Positions 41,954 to 51,237 of a stretch of 64,000 nucleotides of DNA are shown here, in pieces. Under the pieces are notes generated by a model. It was not told the origin of the DNA, made no database searches, and worked only from the letters and a program-made list of their open reading frames with translations. The stretch comes from Candidatus Gastranaerophilales bacterium (lineage in GTDB: Bacteria; Cyanobacteriota; Vampirovibrionia; Gastranaerophilales; Gastranaerophilaceae), in NCBI GenBank assembly GCA_944325005.1, contig CALUYO010000008.1, positions 1 to 64,000 of the forward strand. Direction: 5' to 3'. Numbering within the stretch: the first letter of the stretch is position 1; each line of letters begins with the position of its first letter. The position numbers were made by a program, and so were the translations under genes.

Positions 41954-44900
41954 ATGTCAAAGCACATAATATTTAAGATTGAAACAAATAAATTATTCAG
42001 AATTTTTCTTAATTCGGAGTATTCAAAGTTTGTTATATATAATGACTTAAATATTGTTTTATCTTCAAAAAGAAATGTTCGGACTTTTAAGTATAATGAA
42101 ATAAGTAAAATTTCCGGAGAGACAGGAATTTGTTTTTCTTCTGTTAAAATACAAACGGTTTATAATGAAGTATTTGAATTACCTTTTTTGAATAAAAGAA
42201 AGACGCAGCATGCTGACAAATGGATGAATGCATTACTTCTGTGTAAAAAGTATAAAGATATAGATTCTAAAATAAAAGGTTACTTTAATTCGGAAAGTTA
42301 TATATCTTACTTGCAGAATAGTTTATTTTATGAAGAAAATATTAATAATAACAGCAGGGCATTGTCCTATAGAGCTGAAATATGCAAACTTTTTCCAAAT
42401 TTAAAATTTGATATAGAATATCCGTATTTAAATTCTTACCTGACAAATAAAGATGCAGAAAGAGATAAAAATAATAAAAAATTCCTGGCGGAGGAACCGG
42501 AAAGAAATGCAGTATACTTTGAAGATTTAAATAAAAAACAAATTGAAGCTGTAATTACGGATGAAGATAATGTTCTTGTTGTTGCCGGAGCTGGTTCGGG
42601 GAAAACAAAAGTTATTGAAGCAAGAATTCAATATCTTATTGAGAATAAAAAAACAGACCCTGATAACATTCTTGTTTTAACATTTAATAAAGAAGCATGT
42701 GCTGAAGTAAAAAAAAGAGTAACAAAACTTCTTAATACAAAAATACCTCATATTAAAACATTTCATGGATTCGGACTTAGTATTAATCGTGATTCGGAAA
42801 AATCTCTGGCCCCATTTTGCGATGATAAAAATAAATATCAAAGCTTTGTAAAAGAAAAAATTTTTGAGGTTCTGAAAAAAGATAAATCTAATTTTCCGCT
42901 ATTTTTCCTTTATTTTCAATCTTTTTATTATAAAACAAAAAATATTCATGATTTTAAAACAAAAGGAGAATATGATAATTATATACATGAGCAGGAGCTG
43001 TTATCATTAAAAAATGATAAAGTTAAAAGCTTTGGCGAATTAGATATCGCGAACTTTCTGTTCCTACATAATGTTCCGTATGAATATGAAACTGAATATA
43101 AAGGAAATTATCAAAGAGATATTCATCGTCGAGAATATAAACCGGATTTTTATATTCCGGCAGATGAAAATCATAAAGATATTTATATTGAGTATTTTGG
43201 TATAGATAAAGACGGTAATACTGCAAATTATATTGACTCAAAAAAATATAATGAAAGTATTGAATGGAAAAGGCATATTCATAAAGAAAATAACACTATT
43301 TTAATTGAATTATACTCCTATGATAAGTTTGAAAGAAATTTGATAAAAAAACTAAAGACCGAATTAAAAGCCAAAAAGGTGGATATTTCTCATGTTTTGC
43401 CGCCTGAAAAAAGGTTTGAGATTCTTAATAATATTAAGGGAATAGATAATTTTACAAAATTAACTGCGAAATTTCTAAAATTTTATAAAGGGAATAATTT
43501 TAAGATTGCTGAGCTCATATTAAAGTTAAAAGAAGTTAAACTTTTACTTTATAAAAGTTTAGGAGAACTTAATAATAAAGATGAAATAAATAATATAAAT
43601 TTTCAAATCAATGATATTAAAAGAAAACAACTATTCCTAAAATTATTTAAACCAATATATGAAGGATATCAAACATGTTTAGAAAAAAATAACCAATATG
43701 ATTTTGAAGATATGATTACTACGGCATCTGAAAAATTGTATAAATGTTATGAGGTCAATAAATTTGATTATAAATACATTTTGGTTGATGAGTTTCAGGA
43801 TATATCAAGGGGACGTGCAGAGTTTTTAAAAAAATTGATTTCATTAAACAAAACCAGTAAATTATTTGCAGTAGGAGATGATTGGCAAGCAATAAATAGA
43901 TTTGCAGGAAGTGATATCTCTATAATGTCCAATTTTTCTAAGGAATTTGAGGAACAGGGGAAACGCGGGACATCTATTATTACTCTTAATATTACATACA
44001 GGTTTAATGATAACATAAGTGAGGTTTCATCAAAATTTATACAAAAAAATCCTGATCAGATAAAGAAAGATATTAAAGCAAATATAACAAGCAATCGTCC
44101 GGCTGTGCTAATTTGGTACGATGAATCTGAAATAAGCGCAATTGAAAAAATATTGCAACAAATTTACGAATTTGTTGCAAACCAAAAAGCGAAAGAAAAA
44201 TTTTCAATAATGATTTTAACAAGATACAACCTTGATAAAGCTGAAAATAATTACTCAAAAGACTTATTAAAAGCATTAAAAGCTCTAAAAAAAGAATATA
44301 ACAAAATTTTCAATCTTTCTTATTCAACTATACATGCTTCTAAAGGTCAGGGGGTGGATTATGTGATACTTTTAAGTTTAAGGCAAGGAGCTTTCCCTAA
44401 TACAAAAGAAGATGATCCCATTATGGAACTTGTGATGAATAATAAAGATACATTTGAAAATGCGGAAGAACGCCGACTATTATATGTCGCATTAACGAGA
44501 GCAAAAAAAGAGGTTTATTTGGTTGGAACGGCAAAACCATCTTCATTTTTGTTAGAAATTGAAGATCCAAAAGAAAATTATCCTGTGGCAATTTGTAATA
44601 GACCGGATAATTATGCAACTATAAAATGCCCTGAGTGCCAAACAGGTATAATGATTCGACCTAAAAATGAAAACAATAAATTTTTCTATTGTCAAAACGA
44701 TTTTTGCGGCCTATCGGCACCTGTTTGTCCAATTTGTGAAAAAGGTTTTCTTTACAACGATAATGGATTAATAAAATGTAGTAATGATACTTGTAATCAT
44801 ATTACAAAACAATGTCCGGAGTGTGGAGGTATACTGGTTTTACGCCATAAAGATGATAATTATTTTTACGGGTGTTCAAATTATAGAGGACAGGATGAAG

Positions 44901-45058
44901 ATATTAGTTGTAAATATACAAAACGTTATGTTTGTATAGGTTGTAAAGATAAAAAAGCTTGCATATATAAACAAATGGATTCTAAAACAAACGAGCTGTT
45001 AATAAAATGCACTAATGAACATTGCAATAAAACAAAAAATTTCCCTGAAAAATTTTAG
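41954..45058 (+). CDS. UvrD/HelD-like helicase with an internal nuclease-like domain and zinc ribbons
   Basis: The 1034-residue protein starts with a non-helicase region (1-200). A superfamily 1 helicase core follows: NVLVVAGAGSGKTK (about 206-219), YILVDEFQDISRGRAEFL (about 608) and ASKGQGVDYVILL (about 796). Between motifs Ia and II, residues about 358-457 form an inserted domain (SFGELDIANFLFLHNVPYEY, REYKPDFYIP, IYIEYFGI) with the E-PDF-IEYFG layout of PD-(D/E)xK nucleases. The tail (892-1030) has at least three Cys-rich topoisomerase-type zinc ribbons. It may repair DNA or defend against foreign DNA. There is no ribosome site; TAAAAT ends six bases before the ATG. Confidence 0.88.
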   Translation: MSKHIIFKIETNKLFRIFLNSEYSKFVIYNDLNIVLSSKRNVRTFKYNEISKISGETGICFSSVKIQTVYNEVFELPFLNKRKTQHADKWMNALLLCKKYKDIDSKIKGYFNSESYISYLQNSLFYEENINNNSRALSYRAEICKLFPNLKFDIEYPYLNSYLTNKDAERDKNNKKFLAEEPERNAVYFEDLNKKQIEAVITDEDNVLVVAGAGSGKTKVIEARIQYLIENKKTDPDNILVLTFNKEACAEVKKRVTKLLNTKIPHIKTFHGFGLSINRDSEKSLAPFCDDKNKYQSFVKEKIFEVLKKDKSNFPLFFLYFQSFYYKTKNIHDFKTKGEYDNYIHEQELLSLKNDKVKSFGELDIANFLFLHNVPYEYETEYKGNYQRDIHRREYKPDFYIPADENHKDIYIEYFGIDKDGNTANYIDSKKYNESIEWKRHIHKENNTILIELYSYDKFERNLIKKLKTELKAKKVDISHVLPPEKRFEILNNIKGIDNFTKLTAKFLKFYKGNNFKIAELILKLKEVKLLLYKSLGELNNKDEINNINFQINDIKRKQLFLKLFKPIYEGYQTCLEKNNQYDFEDMITTASEKLYKCYEVNKFDYKYILVDEFQDISRGRAEFLKKLISLNKTSKLFAVGDDWQAINRFAGSDISIMSNFSKEFEEQGKRGTSIITLNITYRFNDNISEVSSKFIQKNPDQIKKDIKANITSNRPAVLIWYDESEISAIEKILQQIYEFVANQKAKEKFSIMILTRYNLDKAENNYSKDLLKALKALKKEYNKIFNLSYSTIHASKGQGVDYVILLSLRQGAFPNTKEDDPIMELVMNNKDTFENAEERRLLYVALTRAKKEVYLVGTAKPSSFLLEIEDPKENYPVAICNRPDNYATIKCPECQTGIMIRPKNENNKFFYCQNDFCGLSAPVCPICEKGFLYNDNGLIKCSNDTCNHITKQCPECGGILVLRHKDDNYFYGCSNYRGQDEDISCKYTKRYVCIGCKDKKACIYKQMDSKTNELLIKCTNEHCNKTKNFPEKF

Positions 45059-45064
45059 CTTATA

Positions 45065-45164
45065 TTAAAGAACCTTACTACCATGCCAAGCAGGAGCAAC
45101 AGTGTGAATGATGTATTTGCCAGGAAGATTGTACCTTTTTGATCTTAGCCTGTATTTCATTAGT
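45065..45164 (-). pseudogene. Decayed macrodomain gene fragment
   Basis: On the minus strand two frames carry a broken macrodomain: NEIQAKIKK in one frame, then YNLPGKYIIHTVAPAWHGS in the next, ending in TAA at 45065-45067. Intact macrodomains read AKIT-GYNLPAKYVIHTVGP, so a one-base shift separates the parts. No further domain sequence was found in 45165-45401, which holds no other gene. Macrodomains bind or remove ADP-ribose. The remnant lies next to a SIR2 (NAD-consuming) gene. Confidence 0.65.
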
Positions 45165-45401
45165 TTTGAACCAAAAAACGGAGAGCTTAGTCCACAGAGC
45201 AAAAGGCTCTGAACATTTCCCTGTTAATATTCAAATTGCAGTGTATTTTTGATATTTAGCAGTGAAATTAAAAAATATTAAGTCTATATAAAGAGGTTTT
45301 TTCAGCTTTTTTAGTGAAATTCCCTAAAATATTTAACAGCGATTTAACAAGGAAGATGGTTATTTGAATACTGTTCCGATATTTTAATATTTTCAGTTAT
45401 T

Positions 45402-48400
45402 CTAATGACTAATGATAATGTTTGTAGCACTAGGCCCACGCATTGTAAATGCGATATTAAATTTAACAAAATCTCCAGTTGTTATACTATTCCAAACGCT
45501 TTCAGTACTATTTTTATGGTATGCAAATATTTGTTTATTAGACGGGAGTTCATTTGCTTCTATAAAACAATATGTATAATCTTTATTTACAACTACCCCA
45601 GAATACAATTTATTAATAGGGAATAATAATTTATGTTTTACATTCTCATCAGCATACTCATAAGAATTTTCCAGGTTTTCAAATATTTGCTTTGCTTCAA
45701 AATACTCATTATTAATAAACAATTCTCTACCATATAGAATTTGAGCAGAAATATTAGCAGTATTGTCAATAATTGATTTTGATAAATGATTTATTATACT
45801 TTCTCTATATTTTTCTTCATCATATTCAAATAGTAATAGAGCTTTTATAAAATGTAATTTACAATCAGAATGATTTGCTTCAATTGCTTTATCTATAGTA
45901 TTTAATCCTTCTTCAAATAGATGTTTATATTGTAAATATTTTACTAATCTTATAGCTATAAATGTATTTCTTGGATTTACAGCAAATACCTTTTTTAGTG
46001 CTTCAAATAATCTTTGAGAATCTTCTAAAATCTCTGCTAATTCTGATTCATATTTAAGTAAATATTCATCATTCGGAAATAATTGAAGACCAATATATAA
46101 ATTTTGTTCAACTTTACTTATTATTTCTTGTATAACAGGTTCTGTTAGATCTGATTCATTATGTATCATATAAAACTTTAATCTTGTTAATTCAATTTTT
46201 ACTAATGTTGAATACCAATATCTATTATTTTTATCGTCAATCAAAATATTATTAACAATATTGTATGCATCAGAAAGCAACTTATCAGACTCTACTACAT
46301 TAGAGGCTTCTGAAGCTAAAATAATTAATAATTCTGCTTTTGAATGCTGTATGGATTTATCTCTGGGGGACAATTCTTCTGCGTATTTTAAGTATGATTT
46401 TGCTTTAGATATATTTCGTTCATTTCTATATAGCTCAAATATTGCTTTTTGTTGGTATAAGTATGAAGTATCTTCATATGCATCTTCAACCGAATCATAT
46501 ATTTGAGAAATGAGTTCTTCATTTTTAAATATTTCGAATAATTTATTAGCATTTATAAGTTTTCTAAAAAGTTTTTTGTCTGTATCATACAGAGTATTCA
46601 AAGGTTTTAAGGCCTTTATATAAAAGTCATAACGATCTTCTTCATTTGCTAGAATAAGCTTAAACACCATATCTGCAATATATGGATGTCGAGCTTCATA
46701 GTACCAATCTTTATCATATTTATTTTGTTTTGCAATAATTACTTCTTCTAATGGTTTAAAGAATTTCTTTTCAAATTCACTAAAATTAACACCATATATT
46801 GTTGTTATTATTCCTGCTCTAACTGGGTAATTTAAGCGATTTAATAAGCAAACAGTTTTGTACATTTGTTGTGCAAGAATTGGTGATATATTATTATATT
46901 CATCTTTTATAATATCTTCAAATTTTTTACCATTGGTCACTTCGTATAATGTTACTAATAATTGTTTTCCGTAATTGTTTAACAATTTTTTTAATTGTTC
47001 TTCCCTAGTATAATTTTTTAACATCCCTAGTGAATTATTTTCAGACAATTTATCTAACAAATATCCAGCTTCTTTATAATCTAAATACTTTAATTCATAA
47101 GTTTGTAAAGGTAATTGAAATCTATCTTCATATGAAACATTCCAAATATTCGTTCTTTCTGTCAGAATAATTGATAACTTGCAAGATTCTTTCCCCAAAG
47201 ATTTTACAATTTTTGTTAAATCAGTTATGCATCTGGATGCATTATCAATAAACAAATAAACTTTCTTATAACAATATGATAAAAGTTCTCGTAAGGCCAT
47301 AATATCAATATCAGCATAATCGTTCATAAAAAGGCACAATTTTGAGTATTCATTAGCGGCATCCCAAGCTAAACGTTTTAGCAATACACTTTTACCAGCT
47401 CCAGCATGTGATTTTATAAGCATTATTTGGAGTTTTGTTTTTGGTGTTATATCATCATAAAGAAAATTTTCTAAAATTATATTTTCAACTAAATGTCTTT
47501 TTGAATCTAAATTTTGAATAATAGGTGACCAACCCAAATCCAAACCTTTATAGAACTTTATAGGATTGACTGTTTCATATTTCATATTATTGTGTACAAT
47601 AGTAACTTCATTTGTTAGAAAATTTTTTAATGGTTGACTTATTTCTTGCTCAACATTCTTAAAGAATTTAAAAACAGGTATATCTCTATTATTAGGATTT
47701 TCTTTAAAATTAAGACTTCTAAAATCTGCAGGAATCTTATTATCTAAAGTTCGTAAAAAATCTTCAAAAGTTCCAGGTAGTACTGTAATATTTAAACTTT
47801 TTTCAAAGGCTTTTATTTGTAATTCATCCACATTCGGAATAATTAAATATCTATGTGGTGAAGATTTAAGATCATTATTTAACTCTCCAATTAAAGACCT
47901 TAAATCTATATCACTCAAACTTTGTCCTATAAAAATAACCGGATACTCACTAGCATCATTTTTAAACATATCATATAATCTTTTTCTACCAATTTTGCAA
48001 TTTATATATTGGTCTTTTGTTAAGATTAGTGGACAACCAACATCAGTATATCTTGTAATACAACCATGTAATTTAATATATTTTACAGAATTTGAATCTT
48101 TTAAAGCTTCAATAATCCTATCATTATCATCAATAAAAGGTACTAAATTTTGAGCCCTATTTCTTGTATTTCTATATATATTCTCTATTAATGTGTCATA
48201 ATTAGTTGTAACAATTGAATGCCAGCGAAATGTCGGTAAAAGACTGTGATAAGTAGGGGAATTGTAATCTTCAAAAATTTTTTTTATGTATTCTTGTACA
48301 GTCCTAGCATCAGAGTTAGTAATTGCAAATAACGCAATATCATCTAATGAGTTATTCGAATATTTCCCACCTAAAAACTTTTTATCTAACAATTGGCCAA

Positions 48401-48533
48401 GTTGATTTCCAATAGGGATTTCCTCTCCTTTGCTATTACGAGCACCGTAATTAGCTCCTGAACCTAAGCATAAAACAACTTGACCACGTTTAATTTGATC
48501 TAATAAATATGGAGGTATATTCATATAATCCAT
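45402..48533 (-). CDS. SIR2-STAND NTPase-TPR protein with a C-terminal cold-shock-like domain (probable anti-phage defence)
   Basis: The 1043-residue protein resembles Avs5-type defence proteins. Residues 1-265 are SIR2: GSGAN (24-28), TTNYDTLIE (109-117) and KLHG with H156, the residues that hydrolyse NAD. Residues about 340-640 are a P-loop NTPase of STAND type: Walker A SHAGAGKS (375-382), Walker B YLFIDN (426-431), LTERTN and RHPYIA (615-620). Residues about 650-965 are TPR-like helices. Residues 976-1041 resemble a cold-shock OB fold (SGVVVNKDYTYCFIEA, then GDFVKFNIAF and RGPSATNI, like GPxAxNV). I infer sensing by the tail, oligomerisation and NAD depletion. No ribosome site; TATTAT (48540-48545) ends six bases before the ATG. 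Confidence 0.88.
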   Translation of the reverse strand: MDYMNIPPYLLDQIKRGQVVLCLGSGANYGARNSKGEEIPIGNQLGQLLDKKFLGGKYSNNSLDDIALFAITNSDARTVQEYIKKIFEDYNSPTYHSLLPTFRWHSIVTTNYDTLIENIYRNTRNRAQNLVPFIDDNDRIIEALKDSNSVKYIKLHGCITRYTDVGCPLILTKDQYINCKIGRKRLYDMFKNDASEYPVIFIGQSLSDIDLRSLIGELNNDLKSSPHRYLIIPNVDELQIKAFEKSLNITVLPGTFEDFLRTLDNKIPADFRSLNFKENPNNRDIPVFKFFKNVEQEISQPLKNFLTNEVTIVHNNMKYETVNPIKFYKGLDLGWSPIIQNLDSKRHLVENIILENFLYDDITPKTKLQIMLIKSHAGAGKSVLLKRLAWDAANEYSKLCLFMNDYADIDIMALRELLSYCYKKVYLFIDNASRCITDLTKIVKSLGKESCKLSIILTERTNIWNVSYEDRFQLPLQTYELKYLDYKEAGYLLDKLSENNSLGMLKNYTREEQLKKLLNNYGKQLLVTLYEVTNGKKFEDIIKDEYNNISPILAQQMYKTVCLLNRLNYPVRAGIITTIYGVNFSEFEKKFFKPLEEVIIAKQNKYDKDWYYEARHPYIADMVFKLILANEEDRYDFYIKALKPLNTLYDTDKKLFRKLINANKLFEIFKNEELISQIYDSVEDAYEDTSYLYQQKAIFELYRNERNISKAKSYLKYAEELSPRDKSIQHSKAELLIILASEASNVVESDKLLSDAYNIVNNILIDDKNNRYWYSTLVKIELTRLKFYMIHNESDLTEPVIQEIISKVEQNLYIGLQLFPNDEYLLKYESELAEILEDSQRLFEALKKVFAVNPRNTFIAIRLVKYLQYKHLFEEGLNTIDKAIEANHSDCKLHFIKALLLFEYDEEKYRESIINHLSKSIIDNTANISAQILYGRELFINNEYFEAKQIFENLENSYEYADENVKHKLLFPINKLYSGVVVNKDYTYCFIEANELPSNKQIFAYHKNSTESVWNSITTGDFVKFNIAFTMRGPSATNIIISH

Positions 48534-49094
48534 AAAGGAATAATATCATTAAAATGAGAAAATTTTAACACTTTAAATATAAATATTAACATTAATATAT
48601 CTTTATAAATTTTTAATATTAACATCATACTAAATTGCAATACTAACTTTTTAGTTATAATTTATTCTTATGAGTTTTCATATAATCAAATGATTGGAGT
48701 TATCTGTCCAGGAATGACATAATTCTTGCGTCCATACATTGTACGCAAGAATTTACAATATGGTTAATAAATTGATAGAAAATTTTGATAAATTAAATGA
48801 TAAACTTAAATGACGCTCGAAATATTCAGCCATTGAATGCGCTGTATTATGTCAATATTTGATAAAATTAATTGACAACTTAGATATTGATAAAAGTGAA
48901 TTTAGTTTTTTACAGAAATCTAATTAGTATGCTGGAGTTAAAGTCAAAAAAACAAAATCCTAAAAAATACTATTGGTTTTGAAACATACTAATCTAAAAA
49001 GGTCAGAAATTTATAATTTCCGACCTTTTTAGATGTTTATTATTTTGTTTTCATAACAGATTTGCACGCAATCTATATCAAAGATTTGCTAAAG
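48534..49094. other. Gene-poor 560-base stretch with an inverted repeat and a broken frame
   Basis: No intact gene is visible. AATTCTTGCGT (48721-48731) and ACGCAAGAATT (48743-48753) form a perfect 11-bp inverted repeat with no T-run after it. On the plus strand a frame from ATG 48760 runs 17 codons to TGA (48811-48813) and then reads on 37 more codons in phase to TAG (48925-48927), with a helical composition; it looks like a small decayed gene. A terminator for the next minus-strand gene lies at 48992. Confidence 0.5.
48992..49034 (-). terminator. Terminator of the DUF1643 genes
   Basis: ATCTAAAAAGGTC (48992-49004) pairs with GACCTTTTTAGAT (49022-49034); inner bases GAAAT/ATTTC extend the stem. 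It lies 60 bases after the stop codon at 49095. Confidence 0.8.
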
Positions 49095-49772
49095 TTATCT
49101 TTTTACAAGAATTGCTAAGTTTTCAAAACCACCTAAACCGTTCCAAACTTGGCTACTCGGATGGTGATTAAATTCATTTACAACTTCTTTGTTTACTCCT
49201 ATTATAAAAGTCTGTTTATTTTTAAGAACTGTTTCTATTTCTTCAATTAAATTTTTACAATATGAATCTTTTTCTTTTCCAAGTCCCCAAGCCAATACAA
49301 CATCTTTATTTTCATCATTACTTATTTGCATTAAGTAGCTTATAATAAATTCTTTGTTTACAGAATTAGTATTTTTAAGAGCCGATTTTGAAGGGTTAGG
49401 GGTTCTTAGCGAAAACAAATTAATGATTTCAACAATACCATAGCCAGAACCTTCAGCTAACTTTATACAATTTTGGATAGTATCATCATTTTCATCAGGA
49501 TTTGCAAAACTCGGATTATATAAAATAAATACTATTGATTTATCATTTGAACTTAAATTATACCTTGCAAAATATCTGTGTTTATATGGATATTTGTCAA
49601 ACAAATATCTAAGATTAAACTTACTAATTTCTTTAGAATTATATTGTTCATTTTTAGAAAATACCATAAATCCATTGTTTAAAACTAATTCTTTTACAAT
49701 AAAATTTTCTGACTCAGGTTTTATGCTTGTATCATTTACGTTGTTAATAATTTCAATAAGTTCTCTAGTCAT
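49095..49772 (-). CDS. DUF1643 family protein
   Basis: The 225-residue protein has the DUF1643 core: IVFILYNPSFANPDENDDTI (family pattern LNPSxAD-DDxT), then GYGIVEIINLFSLRTPNP, VVLAWG and a late HHPSSQ. The family is common on phages and mobile islands and has no proven activity. It lies downstream of a second member at 49840. AGGAG stands before the ATG. Both copies share an identical 23-base stretch in this core, a sign of duplication. Confidence 0.85.
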   Translation of the reverse strand: MTRELIEIINNVNDTSIKPESENFIVKELVLNNGFMVFSKNEQYNSKEISKFNLRYLFDKYPYKHRYFARYNLSSNDKSIVFILYNPSFANPDENDDTIQNCIKLAEGSGYGIVEIINLFSLRTPNPSKSALKNTNSVNKEFIISYLMQISNDENKDVVLAWGLGKEKDSYCKNLIEEIETVLKNKQTFIIGVNKEVVNEFNHHPSSQVWNGLGGFENLAILVKR

Positions 49773-49839
49773 TCATAAACTCCTTTCATTTTTCCTGCTT
49801 GAGAATATTCTTTTAACGTGATTTATAATTTTACTGTTA

Positions 49840-50517
49840 CTAGTTATTAAATTTGTAAATAGATTTTATCTCTGTTAATCTTAGTTGACTAATTCCTTTT
49901 ATAGAATTAATAGATGGCGAAGATAAATGTCTTTGAAAATCATCATCTGCTATTTGATATAACTTTTTATTCTTATCAATTAATTTTGAAGATAAATTTT
50001 CAATTATTTTATCTATGTATGGGATATTTTTGGGTAATTTTCCCCAACACAATACAACAGCATTAGGTAAATCATCAAAATTTATCTTACACACATATTT
50101 TTTCAAAAATTCTTTTTTATAATATTTGCAAACAAAATCCGATCCAGAAATTCTTATAGGAAATAGGTTAAAAACAACAATTTTATTATAACCTTCTTGA
50201 TTTGCAAATTTGATAGCATTTCTAATAGTGTCGTCACTATTTTCAGGATTTGCAAAACTCGGATTAAACATAATAAAACCTAAAGCATTTTCAGACTGCT
50301 TGGATTTAGATTGCCAACTTGCAATTAATTTGGTTCTATTTTTATGATAAATCCCATTAACTTTAACTTTTTCTTTAAAATTAATTTTTTTATTTTGATT
50401 ATCATAAAATTTTTGAATTTCTTGCATTTCTTCCTTGCTAAATTCTGAATTAAAAACAACTTCAACCTTAACATTTAAACATTCATTCTTATTAATTTTT
50501 ATTTGCCAATTATACAT
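49840..50517 (-). CDS. DUF1643-like protein (second copy)
   Basis: A 225-residue paralogue with LGFIMFNPSFANPENSDDTI, NKIVVFNLFPIRISG, AVVLCWG and RHLSSPS. The N-terminal 70 residues differ from the first copy. It is upstream of the other copy, in the same direction, 67 bases apart, and may share its message. AAAGGA lies before the ATG. It diverges from the XRE gene at 50812, and the gap between them has one of three shared inverted-repeat sites. Confidence 0.8.
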   Translation of the reverse strand: MYNWQIKINKNECLNVKVEVVFNSEFSKEEMQEIQKFYDNQNKKINFKEKVKVNGIYHKNRTKLIASWQSKSKQSENALGFIMFNPSFANPENSDDTIRNAIKFANQEGYNKIVVFNLFPIRISGSDFVCKYYKKEFLKKYVCKINFDDLPNAVVLCWGKLPKNIPYIDKIIENLSSKLIDKNKKLYQIADDDFQRHLSSPSINSIKGISQLRLTEIKSIYKFNN

Positions 50518-50555
50518 CTCTATTTTCCTTTCAATTTTTATTTTAAATTCATACT

Positions 50556-50572
50556 CTGTCTAAAATGGACGT
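50556..50572. promoter_or_regulatory. Candidate WYL operator, site 1 (weak left half)
   Basis: CTGTCT-AAAAT-GGACGT lies in the divergent gap between the DUF1643 and XRE genes. The right half is identical to site 3 (52712); the left half matches only partly. Geometry (6-5-6) is the same as sites 2 and 3. The rest of the 294-base gap 50518-50811 shows no gene. Confidence 0.4.
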
Positions 50573-50811
50573 ATTAGAAATTCTTATTTTTATACAAGTA
50601 ATTGCTCTTATTGCATTGAACCTCAAGTATTTTGATACAAAAAGTATCATTCAATCTTACCAGTACTGAATATTTAGTAAAAAATCCAGAATGGGAAAAT
50701 TATAGTTTATCTTATACTGAATTACATCATTTAAAATCAGTATAGAAAAGTGTTGTTTTCGTAATTTTATTTGTACGATTGTTTTATTCAAGATACAAAT
50801 AGGATGTAAAT

Positions 50812-51126
50812 ATGGATAAGAAAAAGCTTCTAGGTCGCAGAATTAAAGAACTAATTAAACAAAGAGGTATAAGCCAAGAAAAAATAGCAGAACTTGTTGG
50901 AATAGAACCTACAGCTTTAAGTAATATTGTTACTGGTAGGAATTATCCATTAATGACAACATTAGAGAAAATTTTACAGGTATTAGACGCTAATTTTTCA
51001 GACGTATTTAATTTTGAACATCAAAATGATGCTAAAGATTTATACAATGAAATAATACAAATTCTGAACAATAATCCAGGAAGAATAAAAGATTTTTATA
51101 AAATAGCTAAAGCTCTAGTGGAATAA
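50812..51126 (+). CDS. XRE-family regulator at the head of the rtcB group
   Basis: The 104-residue protein has an N-terminal helix-turn-helix (KQRGISQEKIAELVGIEPTA, LSNIVTGRNYPLMTTLEKIL) and a short helical C-terminus that may form dimers. AGGA lies before the ATG. It is the first plus-strand gene in the group that includes rtcB, WYL and a helicase-nuclease. It may control the group together with the WYL protein. Confidence 0.85.
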   Translation: MDKKKLLGRRIKELIKQRGISQEKIAELVGIEPTALSNIVTGRNYPLMTTLEKILQVLDANFSDVFNFEHQNDAKDLYNEIIQILNNNPGRIKDFYKIAKALVE

Positions 51127-51176
51127 GTTACAAACTTTTTCAAACACTTGAAATGTAAAATAATTAGAGCGTTAAT

Positions 51177-51203
51177 GAAGTACGTCCAAATAAGACGTAC
51201 TTC
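51177..51203. promoter_or_regulatory. Candidate WYL operator, site 2 (perfect palindrome)
   Basis: GAAGTACGTC (51177-51186) and GACGTACTTC (51194-51203) form a perfect 10-bp inverted repeat with a 7-base centre, 34 bases before the gene at 51238. It contains the ACGTCC-N5-AGACGT core of the other two sites. Confidence 0.6.
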
Positions 51204-51237
51204 TATTTTATACTTATTCCAGAAAGGAAATTTTAAT

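Noticed and set aside
48721-48753. Inverted repeat as the end of an insertion sequence
   Set aside because: No transposase, no second copy in the window and no target-site duplication was seen.
48811-48813. TGA read as an amino acid (recoded stop)
   Set aside because: Other genes in the window end in TGA normally, for example pdxJ, so simple decay is the better reading.
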